From the NCBI GenBank assembly GCA_902779445.1, contig CACZBM010000022.1:1-64000 (forward strand): 64,000 nucleotides of DNA. The letters run 5' to 3'. Within the stretch, counting starts at the first letter, position 1, and every line of letters starts with the position of its first letter. This document shows positions 7,843 to 17,714 of this stretch, one piece after another. Source of the stretch: an uncultured Lachnospiraceae bacterium. Lineage in GTDB: Bacteria; Bacillota; Clostridia; Lachnospirales; Lachnospiraceae. Below the pieces are notes generated by a model. It was not told where the DNA came from, did no database searches, and saw only the letters and a list, made by a program, of their open reading frames with translations. The position numbers and the translations under genes were made by a program.

Positions 7843-8456
7843 AAAATCTGTCCCGGAAGCTTCAGCTTTTCTTTGTACGGAAATGTTGCCTCAAAAGCTT
7901 CGAATCCGGAAGGGTCTCTCTGGCATACAAAATATCCTTCCGGATCGGCCCATGTTCCGGCGGCCTCACTTAAATAGCCTTCCTTTAATTCCAGGCAGAG
8001 AAGATAATCTGCGTCTGGATCATCCGCATAACGGATACCCTTGGGCTTAGCCTGTACAAAGCCGGACTGGCCGTAAAAATCAATATTTCCCTCGTTTATT
8101 ACTGCACCGAAACCAAGTTCCGTTGCTTTTTCTATGGTGGCATCCAAAAGAATCTTTCCATAACCCATTCTCTTGAACTCATTTGTTATGCAGATGGGTC
8201 CAAGGGTGATGGTGGGGATCGCTTTCCCGTTATCTCCTTTTATTTCCGAATGGCAGTACATTGCGTGTCCTATAAGCTTTCCGTCTTCTTCCATTACCAT
8301 ATCCAGTTCTTTGATAAAAGCCGGATCATTCCGGAAACAGTGCATGACATAATGCTCCATACATCCGGGCTGGTATACGTTCCAGAAAGATTCCCGGATA
8401 AGGTTTTCAACATTCCTATAATCCTTTTCTTCTTCATTTCTGATATTAATACTCAT
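7839..8456 (-). CDS. GNAT-family N-acetyltransferase
   Basis: From the ATG at 8456 the protein has 205 residues. AAGGAGAC sits just upstream, so this start is preferred to the longer frame at 8489. The acetyl-CoA-binding motif A is clear (LGPICITNEFKRMGYGKILL, with the R/Q-x-x-G-x-G/A pattern as KRMGYG), followed by a helix and FYGQSGFVQAKPKG near the end of the fold. The acceptor is unknown. It is encoded just downstream of the TetR gene on the same strand (30 bases apart), so the pair is probably an operon under TetR control. Confidence 0.8.
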   Translation of the reverse strand: MSINIRNEEEKDYRNVENLIRESFWNVYQPGCMEHYVMHCFRNDPAFIKELDMVMEEDGKLIGHAMYCHSEIKGDNGKAIPTITLGPICITNEFKRMGYGKILLDATIEKATELGFGAVINEGNIDFYGQSGFVQAKPKGIRYADDPDADYLLCLELKEGYLSEAAGTWADPEGYFVCQRDPSGFEAFEATFPYKEKLKLPGQIF

Positions 8457-8485
8457 TTTTTTGTCTCCTTGAACGTTTGTTGATC

Positions 8486-9109
8486 TCACGAAGAATATCT
8501 TTTTGCAAATCCATCAGTGATCTCCTTCAGGTCTTTTTTTAGTTTATCGTGGTCCTCACCGCCATCGGCAAGCTCTATGAGAAGCTTAAGTGGTGCGAAA
8601 AACTCCAGAGAGAGCCTCCACGCTCCCATATCTTTTGCGGCTTTATTCAGCTGTTTGTTTTTGATCATTTCAGAAAAAATGTCGGCGGAATATTTTACCG
8701 GGCCCACTCCGATCACATCCTGATAAAGCTTCATCTTTTCCGGACTCTTATACTGCTCCAGAGTGATCATCTTCCTGAAACAGGAGGCGAATTCATCTTC
8801 GGTCCAGAAATCAAACTGGTTAACAACATAATCACAGAATTCCCTGAAACCGGGTTTTTCAAACTTTTCAGGATCTTTTGCGTATTCCTCTTCGGGGACC
8901 GAATCTTCCCGGGCTCTTTCCGCATCCTTTTCAAACATTCGCTGCACAATACTGTCGAATATTTCCTGCTTATTCTTATAGTGTCTGTACAGAGCGCCCT
9001 TTGTGATACCGATCTTTTCAGCGATCATCCCTGTGGATACCGCATCAAATCCTCCCTCTGCAAAGAGCTTTAAGGATGTGAGAAGTATTTCTTCCTTTGT
9101 TGTTTTCAA
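8486..9109 (-). CDS. TetR/AcrR family transcriptional regulator
   Basis: This 207-residue protein has the classic N-terminal TetR helix-turn-helix (about residues 8-54: LKLFAEGGFDAVSTGMIAEK, then IGITKGALYRHYKNKQEIF). The C-terminal ligand domain is unassigned. The start codon is TTG at 9107-9109, with GGAGGTG seven bases upstream. Two near-identical palindromes upstream (9137-9173) suggest that it represses its own operon with the GNAT gene. Confidence 0.88.
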   Translation of the reverse strand: MKTTKEEILLTSLKLFAEGGFDAVSTGMIAEKIGITKGALYRHYKNKQEIFDSIVQRMFEKDAERAREDSVPEEEYAKDPEKFEKPGFREFCDYVVNQFDFWTEDEFASCFRKMITLEQYKSPEKMKLYQDVIGVGPVKYSADIFSEMIKNKQLNKAAKDMGAWRLSLEFFAPLKLLIELADGGEDHDKLKKDLKEITDGFAKRYSS

Positions 9110-9136
9110 ATTTCACCTCCGATAGAACATAAAAAA

Positions 9137-9173
9137 TAAACGATCGTTTACTGAGATTGTAAACGGCCGTTTA
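9137..9173. promoter_or_regulatory. Twin palindromic operator, probable TetR binding sites
   Basis: TAAACGATCGTTTA (9137-9150) and TAAACGGCCGTTTA (9160-9173) are two 14-bp palindromes with centres 23 bp apart. They lie 28-64 bases upstream of the tetR start. AAACGNNCGTTT is a common TetR-family operator form. Spacing near two helical turns would allow two dimers to bind side by side. Confidence 0.7.
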
Positions 9174-9203
9174 TTTTTTGTCAAGTCAGAGTTTAGTATT
9201 AAT

Positions 9204-9398
9204 TTAAATTAGCGTCTGAGATTTCCATTTTGAAGACATGACGATCGCCACCGCATCATAGGTGGATACCCCGAGATCTGCCGTCATATACAGGGCAGAA
9301 CCGAAGCATATTACCACGATCCCTATAAGAAGACAGATCACCCGGAAAGGGATGGAGGGATCAGGAAACAGTGTAAAGTATATCCAAATAGTATTCAA
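9204..9398 (-). pseudogene. Fragment of a YczE/YitT-type membrane protein
   Basis: Sixty-four residues carry one clear membrane helix (VICLLIGIVVICFGSALYMT) and the motif ADLGVSTYDAVAIVMS, which is characteristic of YczE-like proteins, where G-x-x-x-Y-x-x-ADLG-x-x-x-YDA occurs near the N-terminus. Complete proteins have about 200 residues and several helices. This frame stops soon after the motif, so the rest of the gene is lost. It lies upstream of the TetR operon and may once have been its target. Confidence 0.5.
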
Positions 9399-9513
9399 AC
9401 GTATAATTGACTAGCGCATTTCATTGATTTTTGGTAAAATCATGTAATAGTCAATTTATAACGGAATACTGATAAAAGCAAGTATTTACTATAGTCTTAT
9501 GAGGAGGAAAGGT

Positions 9514-11445
9514 ATGAGCTTGGTAAAAACTAACGATAATTGTATCGGTTGCAACCGTTGTATCAGAGCGTGCAGCTGCACAGGCGCCAACATTGCTGTT
9601 GAAAAGGACAGAGGGAATGTGATCGAAGTCGATCCCAATAAGTGCATTGCCTGCGGTGCCTGCATTGATGCCTGCGAACATGGTGCAAGAGAGTACGTGG
9701 ATGATGTGGAGAAGTTCTTCTCTGACCTGAAGAAGGGAGAGAAGATATCCGTACTTATAGCGCCTGCATTTTTAGCCAACTATCCTCATGAATACAGTAA
9801 ATACCTGGGTATGTTAAAAAAGCTCGGTGTTAACCGCTTTATCAGCGTGTCATTTGGCGCAGACATAACGACCTGGGGATATATCAAATATATCACAGAG
9901 AGAAATTATTACGGCAGTATATCCCAGCCCTGCCCGGCGGTGGTTGGTTATATTGAACGTTATCTTCCTGAGCTTCTCCCTAAGCTCATGCCTGTACAGA
10001 GCCCGATGATGTGTGCGGCTATCTATGTTAAAAAATATCTCAAAGTAAGCGATAAGCTGGCGTTCATCAGTCCCTGCATAGCGAAGAAGAATGAGATCGA
10101 TGATCCGAATAACCGGGGGTATGTTTCATATAACCTGACATTTTCAAGGCTGGTTGCTTATCTTAAGGATAATCCTGCCAGTGGAGCAGGTACCTATGAA
10201 GATGAGATCGAATATGGCCTGGGCTCTATATATCCCATGCCCGGCGGTCTGAAGGAAAATGTATACTGGCTTCTCGGTGAAGATGCCCTCGTCCGTCAGA
10301 TGGAAGGCGAGCATCATATGTATGATTATTTAAAGCGGAATAAAGACCGTATAAAGAACGGCAGAACACCATATCTTTTTGTGGATGCGCTTAACTGTAC
10401 CAACGGATGTCTTTACGGCACGGGTGTTGATAACAGAAAGACTCTGGATGAAGACGTATTTATGAGTATTCAGAAGATCCGATCAGACAGTAAGAATAAT
10501 AATAAAAAGTCTGCGTGGAGCCGTACTATTCCCCCGAAGAAGAGGATCGAGGCCCTGAATAAACAGTTTGCAGATCTGAATCTGGATGATTTCGTAAGAA
10601 AATATACAGACAGAAGCAAAGAATGTGCATACCGGATACCTACGGATGCCGAGCTTGAGGCTGTTTACCATAAGCTTAAAAAGGACGATCACGAAAAGAG
10701 GAAGATCGACTGCGGATGCTGCGGATATGATTCCTGCAGGGATATGGCTATAGCGATATATAACGGTTTCAGTCACCATCACAACTGTGTTCACTATATC
10801 AAAGACCGTGCTTATGAAGAAAAAGACAAGGCTATGACTTTGGCAGATGAAGTTCAGCATGCACGGGATGAGATGGATGCAAAGAAGGCATCTCTTGGAG
10901 AAGGCATTACCGAAAACTTTGGAAATCTTGTGGACTCTATCGAGCAGATTGAAAAGGCAAGTGCGGAAAATGCCCGTCAGACAAACGGAATCTCCGAGGC
11001 AATGACGGATGTTGATAGTTTTGCAAAGAACTTAAAGGAAGTACTCTCAAATATCGAGGGATATCTTGAAAAGCTGGAAGCAAATAATGCGGATGTCATA
11101 GCTATTTCAAGCCAGACAAATCTCCTGGCTCTCAATGCGTCAATAGAGGCCGCACGTGCCGGCGAAGCAGGAAGAGGTTTTGCGGTTGTGGCTGAAGAGA
11201 TAAAGAATCTCGCAGATAATTCGAAGACCACAGCCGATGACAGCAATAAGAACAATAATGACATCAAGGAGACCATAAATAAGCTCATTCTGGAGACAGA
11301 GAAGCTTTCGGATATCGTAGATGGCGTTAATGAGCGGGCAAAGAGTCTCGTTGAATCTTCTGAGTCCACAGCCTCTTCGATCAGTACGATGCAGTCACTT
11401 ATAGACGGAGTGGAGAATTCGTTAAAACAGGTCATTGAGTCATAA
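9514..11445 (+). CDS. Sensory [FeFe]-hydrogenase fused to a methyl-accepting chemotaxis domain
   Basis: Two 4Fe-4S ferredoxin motifs open the protein ([11 protein letters not shown] and [11 protein letters not shown]). A hydrogenase catalytic domain follows with the H-cluster cysteines in [20 protein letters not shown] and [14 protein letters not shown] further Fe-S motif ([13 protein letters not shown]) lies near residue 400. The last 190 residues are an MCP signalling domain with the conserved tip ([20 protein letters not shown]). There is no membrane helix, so it is a cytoplasmic receptor. The catalytic-cycle residues next to the cluster differ from classical hydrogenases (Cys before PCP replaced by Pro; Met replaced by Ser before PC), as in the sensory class. 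The likely role is to report H2 or redox state to the chemotaxis kinase. The start at 9514 is chosen because GAGGAGG lies within 9501-9507. HydF is encoded 3.5 kb downstream. Confidence 0.85.
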   Translation: MSLVKTNDNCIGCNRCIRACSCTGANIAVEKDRGNVIEVDPNKCIACGACIDACEHGAREYVDDVEKFFSDLKKGEKISVLIAPAFLANYPHEYSKYLGMLKKLGVNRFISVSFGADITTWGYIKYITERNYYGSISQPCPAVVGYIERYLPELLPKLMPVQSPMMCAAIYVKKYLKVSDKLAFISPCIAKKNEIDDPNNRGYVSYNLTFSRLVAYLKDNPASGAGTYEDEIEYGLGSIYPMPGGLKENVYWLLGEDALVRQMEGEHHMYDYLKRNKDRIKNGRTPYLFVDALNCTNGCLYGTGVDNRKTLDEDVFMSIQKIRSDSKNNNKKSAWSRTIPPKKRIEALNKQFADLNLDDFVRKYTDRSKECAYRIPTDAELEAVYHKLKKDDHEKRKIDCGCCGYDSCRDMAIAIYNGFSHHHNCVHYIKDRAYEEKDKAMTLADEVQHARDEMDAKKASLGEGITENFGNLVDSIEQIEKASAENARQTNGISEAMTDVDSFAKNLKEVLSNIEGYLEKLEANNADVIAISSQTNLLALNASIEAARAGEAGRGFAVVAEEIKNLADNSKTTADDSNKNNNDIKETINKLILETEKLSDIVDGVNERAKSLVESSESTASSISTMQSLIDGVENSLKQVIES

Positions 11446-11461
11446 GGAGGTCACACTAAAT

Positions 11462-12430
11462 ATGGAACGGGAGATCCCGATCACCGAAGTAGGCAAAATA
11501 CGTATCGGACAGGCAGAAAACGCATCTGCGGGTACCGGATGCACAGTGCTTATCAGTGAAGAAGGCATGTGTGCAGGCCTGGATATCAGAGGAGGCGGTC
11601 CGGCATCCAGAGACAGTGGATTACTGGATCCTCTTACGGCGGCAAACGTTGTTCACGCTGTTGTACTGGGAGGCGGAAGTGCCTTCGGACTCGGTGCGGC
11701 AAACGGAGTCATGGCTTACCTTGAAGAGAAAGATATCGGATTTGATGTGGGTGTTACCAAGGTCCCGCTCGTGGTCCAGTCGGATATTTTTGACCTGACA
11801 GTTGGAGATATGACTGTACGTCCTGACCCTGCCATGGGTTATGAAGCTGCAAAGGCAGCTATGGAGTCTCCTAATTATAAAGACGGTAATTTCGGGGCAG
11901 GATGCGGCGCTACTGTAGGTAAGCTCTGCGGTATGGAAACCTGTATGAAGTCAGGGATAGGAAGCTATTGTATGGAGATCGGAGAACTCCGTATCGGGGC
12001 ACTCGTTGCAGTTAATTCCCTGGGAGATATCTTTGACCATAAGACCGGGAAGAAGATCGCCGGACTCTTGACCGAAGACAGGAAGGGATTCAGGGACAGC
12101 CTCTCCATTATGAAGGAGAGTATAAAAGTTCATGAGAACAGATTTGTGGATAATACGACTATAGGTGCGGTGATCACAAATGCCGCTTTTAATAAGTCAC
12201 AGCTCTGCAAGATCGCCGGAATGGCGCATAACGGATTTGCAAGATCGATCCGTCCTGTACATACATCTGCTGACGGCGACAGTATTTATGCTCTTTCTGT
12301 CGGAGAAGTGAGCGCTGATCAGGATCTTGTGGGGACTCTTGCAGCTGAGGTGATGAGTGAAGCTATCACCCGCGCCATAGAAAATGCGGAAAGCGCCTAT
12401 GGCTTTATATCAGCAAGTGACTTAAAGTGA
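11462..12430 (+). CDS. P1 family (S58, DmpA-type) peptidase
   Basis: The product, 322 residues, carries the family signature (GGGSAFGLGAANGVMAYLEE) and the Asn-Thr-Thr region DNTTIGAVITNAAFN, where autocleavage before a Thr/Ser nucleophile produces the two subunits in this family (N-terminal nucleophile hydrolases). The preferred ATG at 11462 has AAGGAGG eleven bases upstream. A TTG frame from 11435 overlaps the hydrogenase gene. It lies 16 bases after that gene, so the two are probably cotranscribed. Family members cleave N-terminal D- or beta-amino acids from peptides, but the substrate here is unknown. Confidence 0.85.
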   Translation: MEREIPITEVGKIRIGQAENASAGTGCTVLISEEGMCAGLDIRGGGPASRDSGLLDPLTAANVVHAVVLGGGSAFGLGAANGVMAYLEEKDIGFDVGVTKVPLVVQSDIFDLTVGDMTVRPDPAMGYEAAKAAMESPNYKDGNFGAGCGATVGKLCGMETCMKSGIGSYCMEIGELRIGALVAVNSLGDIFDHKTGKKIAGLLTEDRKGFRDSLSIMKESIKVHENRFVDNTTIGAVITNAAFNKSQLCKIAGMAHNGFARSIRPVHTSADGDSIYALSVGEVSADQDLVGTLAAEVMSEAITRAIENAESAYGFISASDLK

Positions 12431-12443
12431 ATGGGGGAAGAGT

Positions 12444-13487
12444 TTGAGAACTGTAAAAGGATTTTACAATGGCGTGAATCTGGGAGGATGGATCTCTCAG
12501 TTTGAACGTTACGATACGGAACATTTTGACAGCTTTATCACAAAAAAAGACATAGCGGATATTGCAGGATTCGGATTTGACCATGTCCGCGTTCCTGTAG
12601 ATTACATAGTCCTGGAGGACGAGGAGGGAGTACCTAAAGAAGAGGGATTTGCCTATCTTGAAAACTGCAGGGAATGGTGTGAAGAATATGGATTAAATAT
12701 GCTCATCGATCTCCATGAATGCTTCGGCTATTCCTTTGATCCTCTTAAAAAGGATATGGACCGGAAAAAGTTCTTCTATGACGGCAAACTGCAGGAAAGG
12801 TTCATGAACCTCTGGAGAGAGATCGCCGTTAGATTTAAGGATCATCAGGAACAGGTGGCATTTGAACCCTTAAATGAAGTGGCTCTTGAAGAAGTGTCGG
12901 ATGCCTGGAATGGGATAGCAGCGAAGTATGTGAAGATGATGCGCACTATTGTTCCCGACAGCTTCATCGTTATAGGAGGAGTTCGGTATAACAGTGTTTT
13001 AAGTGTGCCGCTGCTGGACTTTCCGCTTGATGACAGGATCGTTTACAATTTCCACTGCTATGAGCCCATTATATTTACTCATCAGGGGGCATACTGGATG
13101 GATAAGATGCCGCAGGACTTCCGCATAGGATATCCCAGGACCCTGAAGGAATACCGCGATGCCAGCAACAGTGTTGAAGCTGACGTTGGAGGCGCTGTAT
13201 TTACAGAGGGGATCGGGGAGATCGGAGAGAGCTTTTTCGATGATATTTTCGCTCCGGCCATAAAAAAAGCGGAAGATGATAATGTACCTCTTTACTGCGG
13301 AGAGTACGGAGCTATAGATCTTGCTGAGGGGGAAGACAGACTGCGTTGGATAAAGGACATTCATGACGCGTTCGGCAGGTATGGGATAGGACATGCCTTA
13401 TGGAACTACAAGGAAAAGGATTTTGGAATGCTGGACGAGAGGTTTTCGTCCGTTCGTGAAAAGTTTATCGCACTCAACAAAACGTGA
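12444..13487 (+). CDS. Glycoside hydrolase family 5 (endoglucanase-like), intracellular
   Basis: This 347-residue protein starts YNGVNLGGW, the typical beginning of a GH5 barrel. The acid/base Glu is in FEPLNEV and the nucleophile Glu in YCGEYGA, with RVPVDY and DLHECFGYS as barrel strands. No signal peptide precedes the domain, so it should act inside the cell on imported oligosaccharides, as do several rumen clostridial enzymes. The start is TTG at 12444, with GGGGGAAGA upstream. It follows the peptidase gene by 13 bases. The substrate (cello-, manno- or other beta-glucan oligomers) cannot be told. Confidence 0.85.
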   Translation: MRTVKGFYNGVNLGGWISQFERYDTEHFDSFITKKDIADIAGFGFDHVRVPVDYIVLEDEEGVPKEEGFAYLENCREWCEEYGLNMLIDLHECFGYSFDPLKKDMDRKKFFYDGKLQERFMNLWREIAVRFKDHQEQVAFEPLNEVALEEVSDAWNGIAAKYVKMMRTIVPDSFIVIGGVRYNSVLSVPLLDFPLDDRIVYNFHCYEPIIFTHQGAYWMDKMPQDFRIGYPRTLKEYRDASNSVEADVGGAVFTEGIGEIGESFFDDIFAPAIKKAEDDNVPLYCGEYGAIDLAEGEDRLRWIKDIHDAFGRYGIGHALWNYKEKDFGMLDERFSSVREKFIALNKT

Positions 13488-13516
13488 GAAGGTGAAATAT
13501 CACCCCGGGAGGTGCT

Positions 13517-14959
13517 ATGGATTTTCAAAAGGTTGCAGACAGTATGCACGCTATGACCTGTGTTATCTCCGTAGAGAAGCTTGAAGGCGGAAACCACGGG
13601 AAATTGAGGCTCGTTGCAGGAAACAGGGCATATATAGATTCTATTGAAAAACCCCAGCAAGGTATTACCATGCTGAAGGATAAATTTATCCCTAACAGTG
13701 AATACACCGATTATCTTCCGAGGGATCTGAATTTCGAGGATTTCTGCTATCGCGCTGCGGTAGAGAAGAAGTGCCTTCACTCCTATGTGCACCCTGACAG
13801 GTTCGATGTCTGGTTCAATATGACATTTCTCCCTCTTTCTGAGGAAGACGGCAATATCTGCTACTGCACATATACTATGGAGATCAATGCCAAGGCTGAC
13901 ACTGCCAAGCTCTCAAACGTGGACTCCGATACGGCTGCGTCAGTACTTGAGACTACAATCAAGCTCAGGGGAACAACGGATTTCAATAATACTATGAAAG
14001 ACGTCATCAAGGATATCCGCGATCTATGTGAAGCTGAGCACTGCTGTATCCTTCTCATGGATGATATTGAAAGGAAATGCGAAGTACTCTGCGAAGCATT
14101 TGCACCGGGGTCAAAGCTATACTCCATGGAGAGATATGCCGATGACGGATTTTATGATATTGCCGAGACCTGGGAGGATACCATAGCGGGGAGTAACTGT
14201 ATCATAGCCAAGAACGAAGCAGATATGGACGTGATAAAAGCGAGAAATCCTGTCTGGTACGAATCCGTTACTTCGGCAGGTGCCGAAAACATCGTTCTTT
14301 TCCCGTTAAAATCAAGGGAAACTCTTTTAGGATATATCTGGGTTGTCAATTTTAATCCGGAAAATGCCACTAAGATCAAGGAAACCCTTGAACTCACAAC
14401 CTTTATCCTGGCATCCGAGATCGCCAATTACCTTCTCCTTGACAGGCTGAAGATCTTAAGCTCCAGGGATATGCTGACCGGAGTCAATAACCGTAATGAG
14501 ATGAATAACCTCGTAGATGAACTCTGCAAGGGAGAAGATGAAGGCGTTTCCGTGGGCGTGGCTTTTGCGGACCTTAACGGACTTAAGAATGTCAATGATG
14601 CAGAAGGACACCCTGCCGGTGACAAACTCTTAAAGGATGCGGCTTTAGCTTTAAGGGAAGTCTTTGACGATGAGTGTATCTTCAGAGCCGGTGGAGATGA
14701 ATTCTCCATCATCATAAAGGACATTACAGAAGATGAACTTAATGAGAAAGTCGAGAGGTTAAGGCAGGTATCCCGCAAATACGATAAGGTTATATTTGCA
14801 GTCGGATGCAGTGTGGTATCGGACGAAAAAGAGATCCGCAGTGCTCTCCGGCAGGCTGACGAACGCATGTATGCCGATAAAGAGAAGTTTTACCAGAAGC
14901 ATCCCGATAAGAGACGCGGTGTTATCAAAGATAAAGTTCGCATGAATTTCGAGGGATAA
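13517..14959 (+). CDS. PAS/GAF-GGDEF diguanylate cyclase
   Basis: 480 residues. The N-terminal 120 residues look PAS-like, residues 150-310 GAF-like, and the last 160 form a GGDEF domain with an intact active site (FRAGGDEFSII). The product is predicted to make cyclic di-GMP in the cytoplasm in response to a small ligand or redox signal. It follows the GH5 gene with a GGGAGG ribosome site and abuts hydF by one base, which ties second-messenger output to the hydrogen-sensor cluster. No inhibitory site (RxxD) is visible five residues before GGDEF. Confidence 0.85.
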   Translation: MDFQKVADSMHAMTCVISVEKLEGGNHGKLRLVAGNRAYIDSIEKPQQGITMLKDKFIPNSEYTDYLPRDLNFEDFCYRAAVEKKCLHSYVHPDRFDVWFNMTFLPLSEEDGNICYCTYTMEINAKADTAKLSNVDSDTAASVLETTIKLRGTTDFNNTMKDVIKDIRDLCEAEHCCILLMDDIERKCEVLCEAFAPGSKLYSMERYADDGFYDIAETWEDTIAGSNCIIAKNEADMDVIKARNPVWYESVTSAGAENIVLFPLKSRETLLGYIWVVNFNPENATKIKETLELTTFILASEIANYLLLDRLKILSSRDMLTGVNNRNEMNNLVDELCKGEDEGVSVGVAFADLNGLKNVNDAEGHPAGDKLLKDAALALREVFDDECIFRAGGDEFSIIIKDITEDELNEKVERLRQVSRKYDKVIFAVGCSVVSDEKEIRSALRQADERMYADKEKFYQKHPDKRRGVIKDKVRMNFEG

Positions 14960-14960
14960 A

Positions 14961-16172
14961 ATGTCTGATTTAAACAGTGTCCCCTCGGGGGAAAGAGTGC
15001 ACATTTCATTTTTCGGCTGCAGGAATGCCGGAAAATCATCTATAGTAAATTTATTTACCGGACAGGATCTGTCCATAGTCTCAGATACACCGGGCACTAC
15101 CACAGATCCGGTGAGAAAGAGTATGGAGCTTTTACCGCTGGGGCCTGTAACCATTATCGATACTCCGGGTATTGATGATACCGGGGATCTCGGGAGCCTC
15201 AGAGCGGAAAGAGGGTTTGATGTCCTTGAAAAAAGTGATATAGCTATACTGGTGATCGCTTCGGATACAGGCGTTGACCAGTACGACAGGGATATCCTTC
15301 AGAAGATCAAAGAAAGAGAAATTCCATATCTGATCGTCTTTAACAAGACCGATCTCTTAAGTAATGATGAAATCCCGGTTAAATCCGATATAAAAGGCGA
15401 AGAGGATAATATCCTCTATGTAAGTGCTGCGCAGAAAAAAGGGATCGAAGAATTAAAGATAAGGACTGCGGAACTAATGAAGGATGCCGGAAGAGAAAGA
15501 CCCCTTATCGGAGATCTTGTTTCTGAAGGTGACAGGATAGTATTAGTGGTTCCGATAGATAAAGCCGCTCCCAAGGGAAGGCTCATCCTTCCACAGCAGC
15601 AGGTTATAAGGGATGCTCTTGATAATGGTGCTATTCCCATTGTCTGCAGGGACAGTGAATTAAAGGAGGCACTGGATTCGGTTAAAGCTGAGCCTAGGAT
15701 GGTCATTACAGACTCACAGGTCTTTAAGAAAGTGGATGAGATCGTTCCGGAAGATATTCCGCTCACTTCTTTTTCCATACTTATGGCGAGATATAAAGGA
15801 AATTTTGAGCCGGCTCTTAAAGGAGTGAAGGCTATAGACAGTTTGCAGGACGGGGACAGAGTGCTCATAAGTGAGGGATGCACCCATCACAGACAGTGCG
15901 GAGATATAGGATCCGTTAAGATACCGGCTCTCCTGAAAAAATACACGGGTCACGAGATCAATTTCGATCTTAGCTCCGGTACGGAATTTCCCAAGGACCT
16001 TTCGGCATACAGCCTGATAATTCACTGCGGAGCCTGTATGTTAAATAAAACAGAGGCTGTTAACAGGTACAGAAGAGCCTGTGAACAGGGGGTAGCGATC
16101 ACAAATTACGGGATAGCCCTTTCATTTATGAATGGGATCCTGGATAGATGTATTCAGATTTTTAATATTTAG
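14961..16172 (+). CDS. hydF: HydF, [FeFe]-hydrogenase H-cluster maturation GTPase
   Basis: 403 residues with a GTPase P-loop (GCRNAGKSS), DTPG and NKTD motifs, then a dimerisation domain and the C-terminal cluster-binding domain with the diagnostic CTHHRQCGD and HCGACMLN. HydF is the scaffold that assembles and hands over the 2Fe subcluster of [FeFe]-hydrogenases. Its partners HydE and HydG are not in the window. Its place in the operon with a sensory hydrogenase supports that protein's being a real H-cluster enzyme. The ATG is one base after the stop of the GGDEF gene. Confidence 0.95.
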   Translation: MSDLNSVPSGERVHISFFGCRNAGKSSIVNLFTGQDLSIVSDTPGTTTDPVRKSMELLPLGPVTIIDTPGIDDTGDLGSLRAERGFDVLEKSDIAILVIASDTGVDQYDRDILQKIKEREIPYLIVFNKTDLLSNDEIPVKSDIKGEEDNILYVSAAQKKGIEELKIRTAELMKDAGRERPLIGDLVSEGDRIVLVVPIDKAAPKGRLILPQQQVIRDALDNGAIPIVCRDSELKEALDSVKAEPRMVITDSQVFKKVDEIVPEDIPLTSFSILMARYKGNFEPALKGVKAIDSLQDGDRVLISEGCTHHRQCGDIGSVKIPALLKKYTGHEINFDLSSGTEFPKDLSAYSLIIHCGACMLNKTEAVNRYRRACEQGVAITNYGIALSFMNGILDRCIQIFNI

Positions 16173-16176
16173 ATCC

Positions 16177-17709
16177 ATGGAAAAGAAAAAAAGATTCAGT
16201 ATCAAAAACTCCATAAGAACTGAATTCGCTGTGATCTTTATCATAGTAATGGTACTGACTATTATCGGATACTGGGTAATAAATACTCTTCTTTTGCCGA
16301 AATATTATATAGGGGACAAACAGGAACGACTGATAAAAACCTATGACAAGGTAAATGAGCTCGCTGTAAACGGTGATACCGAGACAGAAGAGTTTAAGCA
16401 GACCTTTTTCCAGATATGTTCCGCATCGGGGTTGAATGCTGCTATAGTCACTTCCGGACTGAAAACAGTCTATTCCACCACCGGCGAAAATGACATACTG
16501 ATAGTAAGGCTTTTTGATCATGTTTTCGATGCGGATAAGGATAAGAATAAGACGCATATATTATTCAAGAATGATCTTTATGAGATATGTACTTCAAGGG
16601 ATCCCAGGGTTGAGCTCGACTATCTGGAATTATGGGGGAACTTAAGTACAGGGGATATCATCATTATGCGTACTCCCTTAAGCTCCATGCGGGAAAGCGC
16701 TTCTGTTTCTAACAGATTCCTGGGATACGTGGGATTTGTGATGATGATCGTATGTGCGGTCATCATATGGCTCGTTACCGGGAAGATCACAAAGCCCATA
16801 GAAGAGCTGGCAGAACTTTCGGAAAAGATGTCAGCCCTGGACTTTGATGCGAAGTACAGGAGCGGAGGAAATAATGAGATCGGCGTTCTGGGTGAACACA
16901 TGAACGAACTCTCGGAGACCCTTGAAAAGACGATTTCCGAGCTCAAAACCTCCAATAATGAGTTAAAGAGGGATATAGAGAAAAAAGAAAAGCAAAACAG
17001 CATGAGGCTTGAATTCCTTTCAAATGTGGCTCATGAGCTGAAGACTCCCATAGCTCTTGTACAGGGTTATGCGGAAGGATTAAAGGATGACATAGCTGAT
17101 GATAAAGAAAGCCGGGATTACTACTGTGATGTTATAATGGATGAAGCCGAAAAGATGAATAAGCTCGTTAAGGATCTTATGACATTAAACGAGCTGGAAT
17201 TCGGCGGTGATAAGATAGACCTAAAGAGATTTGACATCACGGAACTCATTCGGGGATGCGTAGAAGCAAACGAGCTTCCGATAAAGCAGAATGATATCAG
17301 AATGATATTCGATATTGACAAACCCGTATATGTATGGTCTGATGAGTTCAAGACTGAAGAGGTGATATCGAATTATCTGAGCAATGCCATCCACTACTGC
17401 AGTGAGTCATCGGACGGAAGCGGAAAATACATAGAGATAGGCATTGAAAGAAAAAGCGATATTTTAAGGATATCGGTATTTAATACAGGAGAACCCATTC
17501 CGGAGGATGCACTGCCCCATCTTTTTGAGAAGTTCTATAAGGTGGATAAGGCTAGAACGCGGGAATACGGGGGGTCCGGTGTAGGTCTCTCAATAGTAAA
17601 GGCTATAATGGATGCGCTCCACAGAGGTTGTGGCGCAGAAAATCACGATAACGGTGTGTCTTTCTGGTTTGAACTGGACTGTAAGGATACATATGAAGCG
17701 GAGGAGTAA
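16177..17709 (+). CDS. Membrane sensor histidine kinase, no adjacent response regulator
   Basis: 510 residues from the ATG at 16177: a first membrane helix (about residues 17-40), an external sensor of about 140 residues, a second helix (near YVGFVMMIVCAVIIWLV), a HAMP domain (TGKITKPIEELAEL), then the HisKA box NVAHELKTPIALVQGY with the phospho-His, and an ATPase domain with NYLSNAIHYC and GGSGVGLSIVKAIM. It begins five bases after hydF ends; an alternative ATG at 16132 would overlap hydF by 41 bases. Translation is probably coupled, since no ribosome site is visible. No response-regulator gene lies nearby, so its partner is unknown. Confidence 0.85.
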   Translation: MEKKKRFSIKNSIRTEFAVIFIIVMVLTIIGYWVINTLLLPKYYIGDKQERLIKTYDKVNELAVNGDTETEEFKQTFFQICSASGLNAAIVTSGLKTVYSTTGENDILIVRLFDHVFDADKDKNKTHILFKNDLYEICTSRDPRVELDYLELWGNLSTGDIIIMRTPLSSMRESASVSNRFLGYVGFVMMIVCAVIIWLVTGKITKPIEELAELSEKMSALDFDAKYRSGGNNEIGVLGEHMNELSETLEKTISELKTSNNELKRDIEKKEKQNSMRLEFLSNVAHELKTPIALVQGYAEGLKDDIADDKESRDYYCDVIMDEAEKMNKLVKDLMTLNELEFGGDKIDLKRFDITELIRGCVEANELPIKQNDIRMIFDIDKPVYVWSDEFKTEEVISNYLSNAIHYCSESSDGSGKYIEIGIERKSDILRISVFNTGEPIPEDALPHLFEKFYKVDKARTREYGGSGVGLSIVKAIMDALHRGCGAENHDNGVSFWFELDCKDTYEAEE

Positions 17710-17714
17710 CAGAA

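Noticed and set aside
7724..8050. Short plus-strand open frames after the PI3K-like gene
   Set aside because: They mostly overlap the GNAT gene in reverse and show no family features or ribosome sites.
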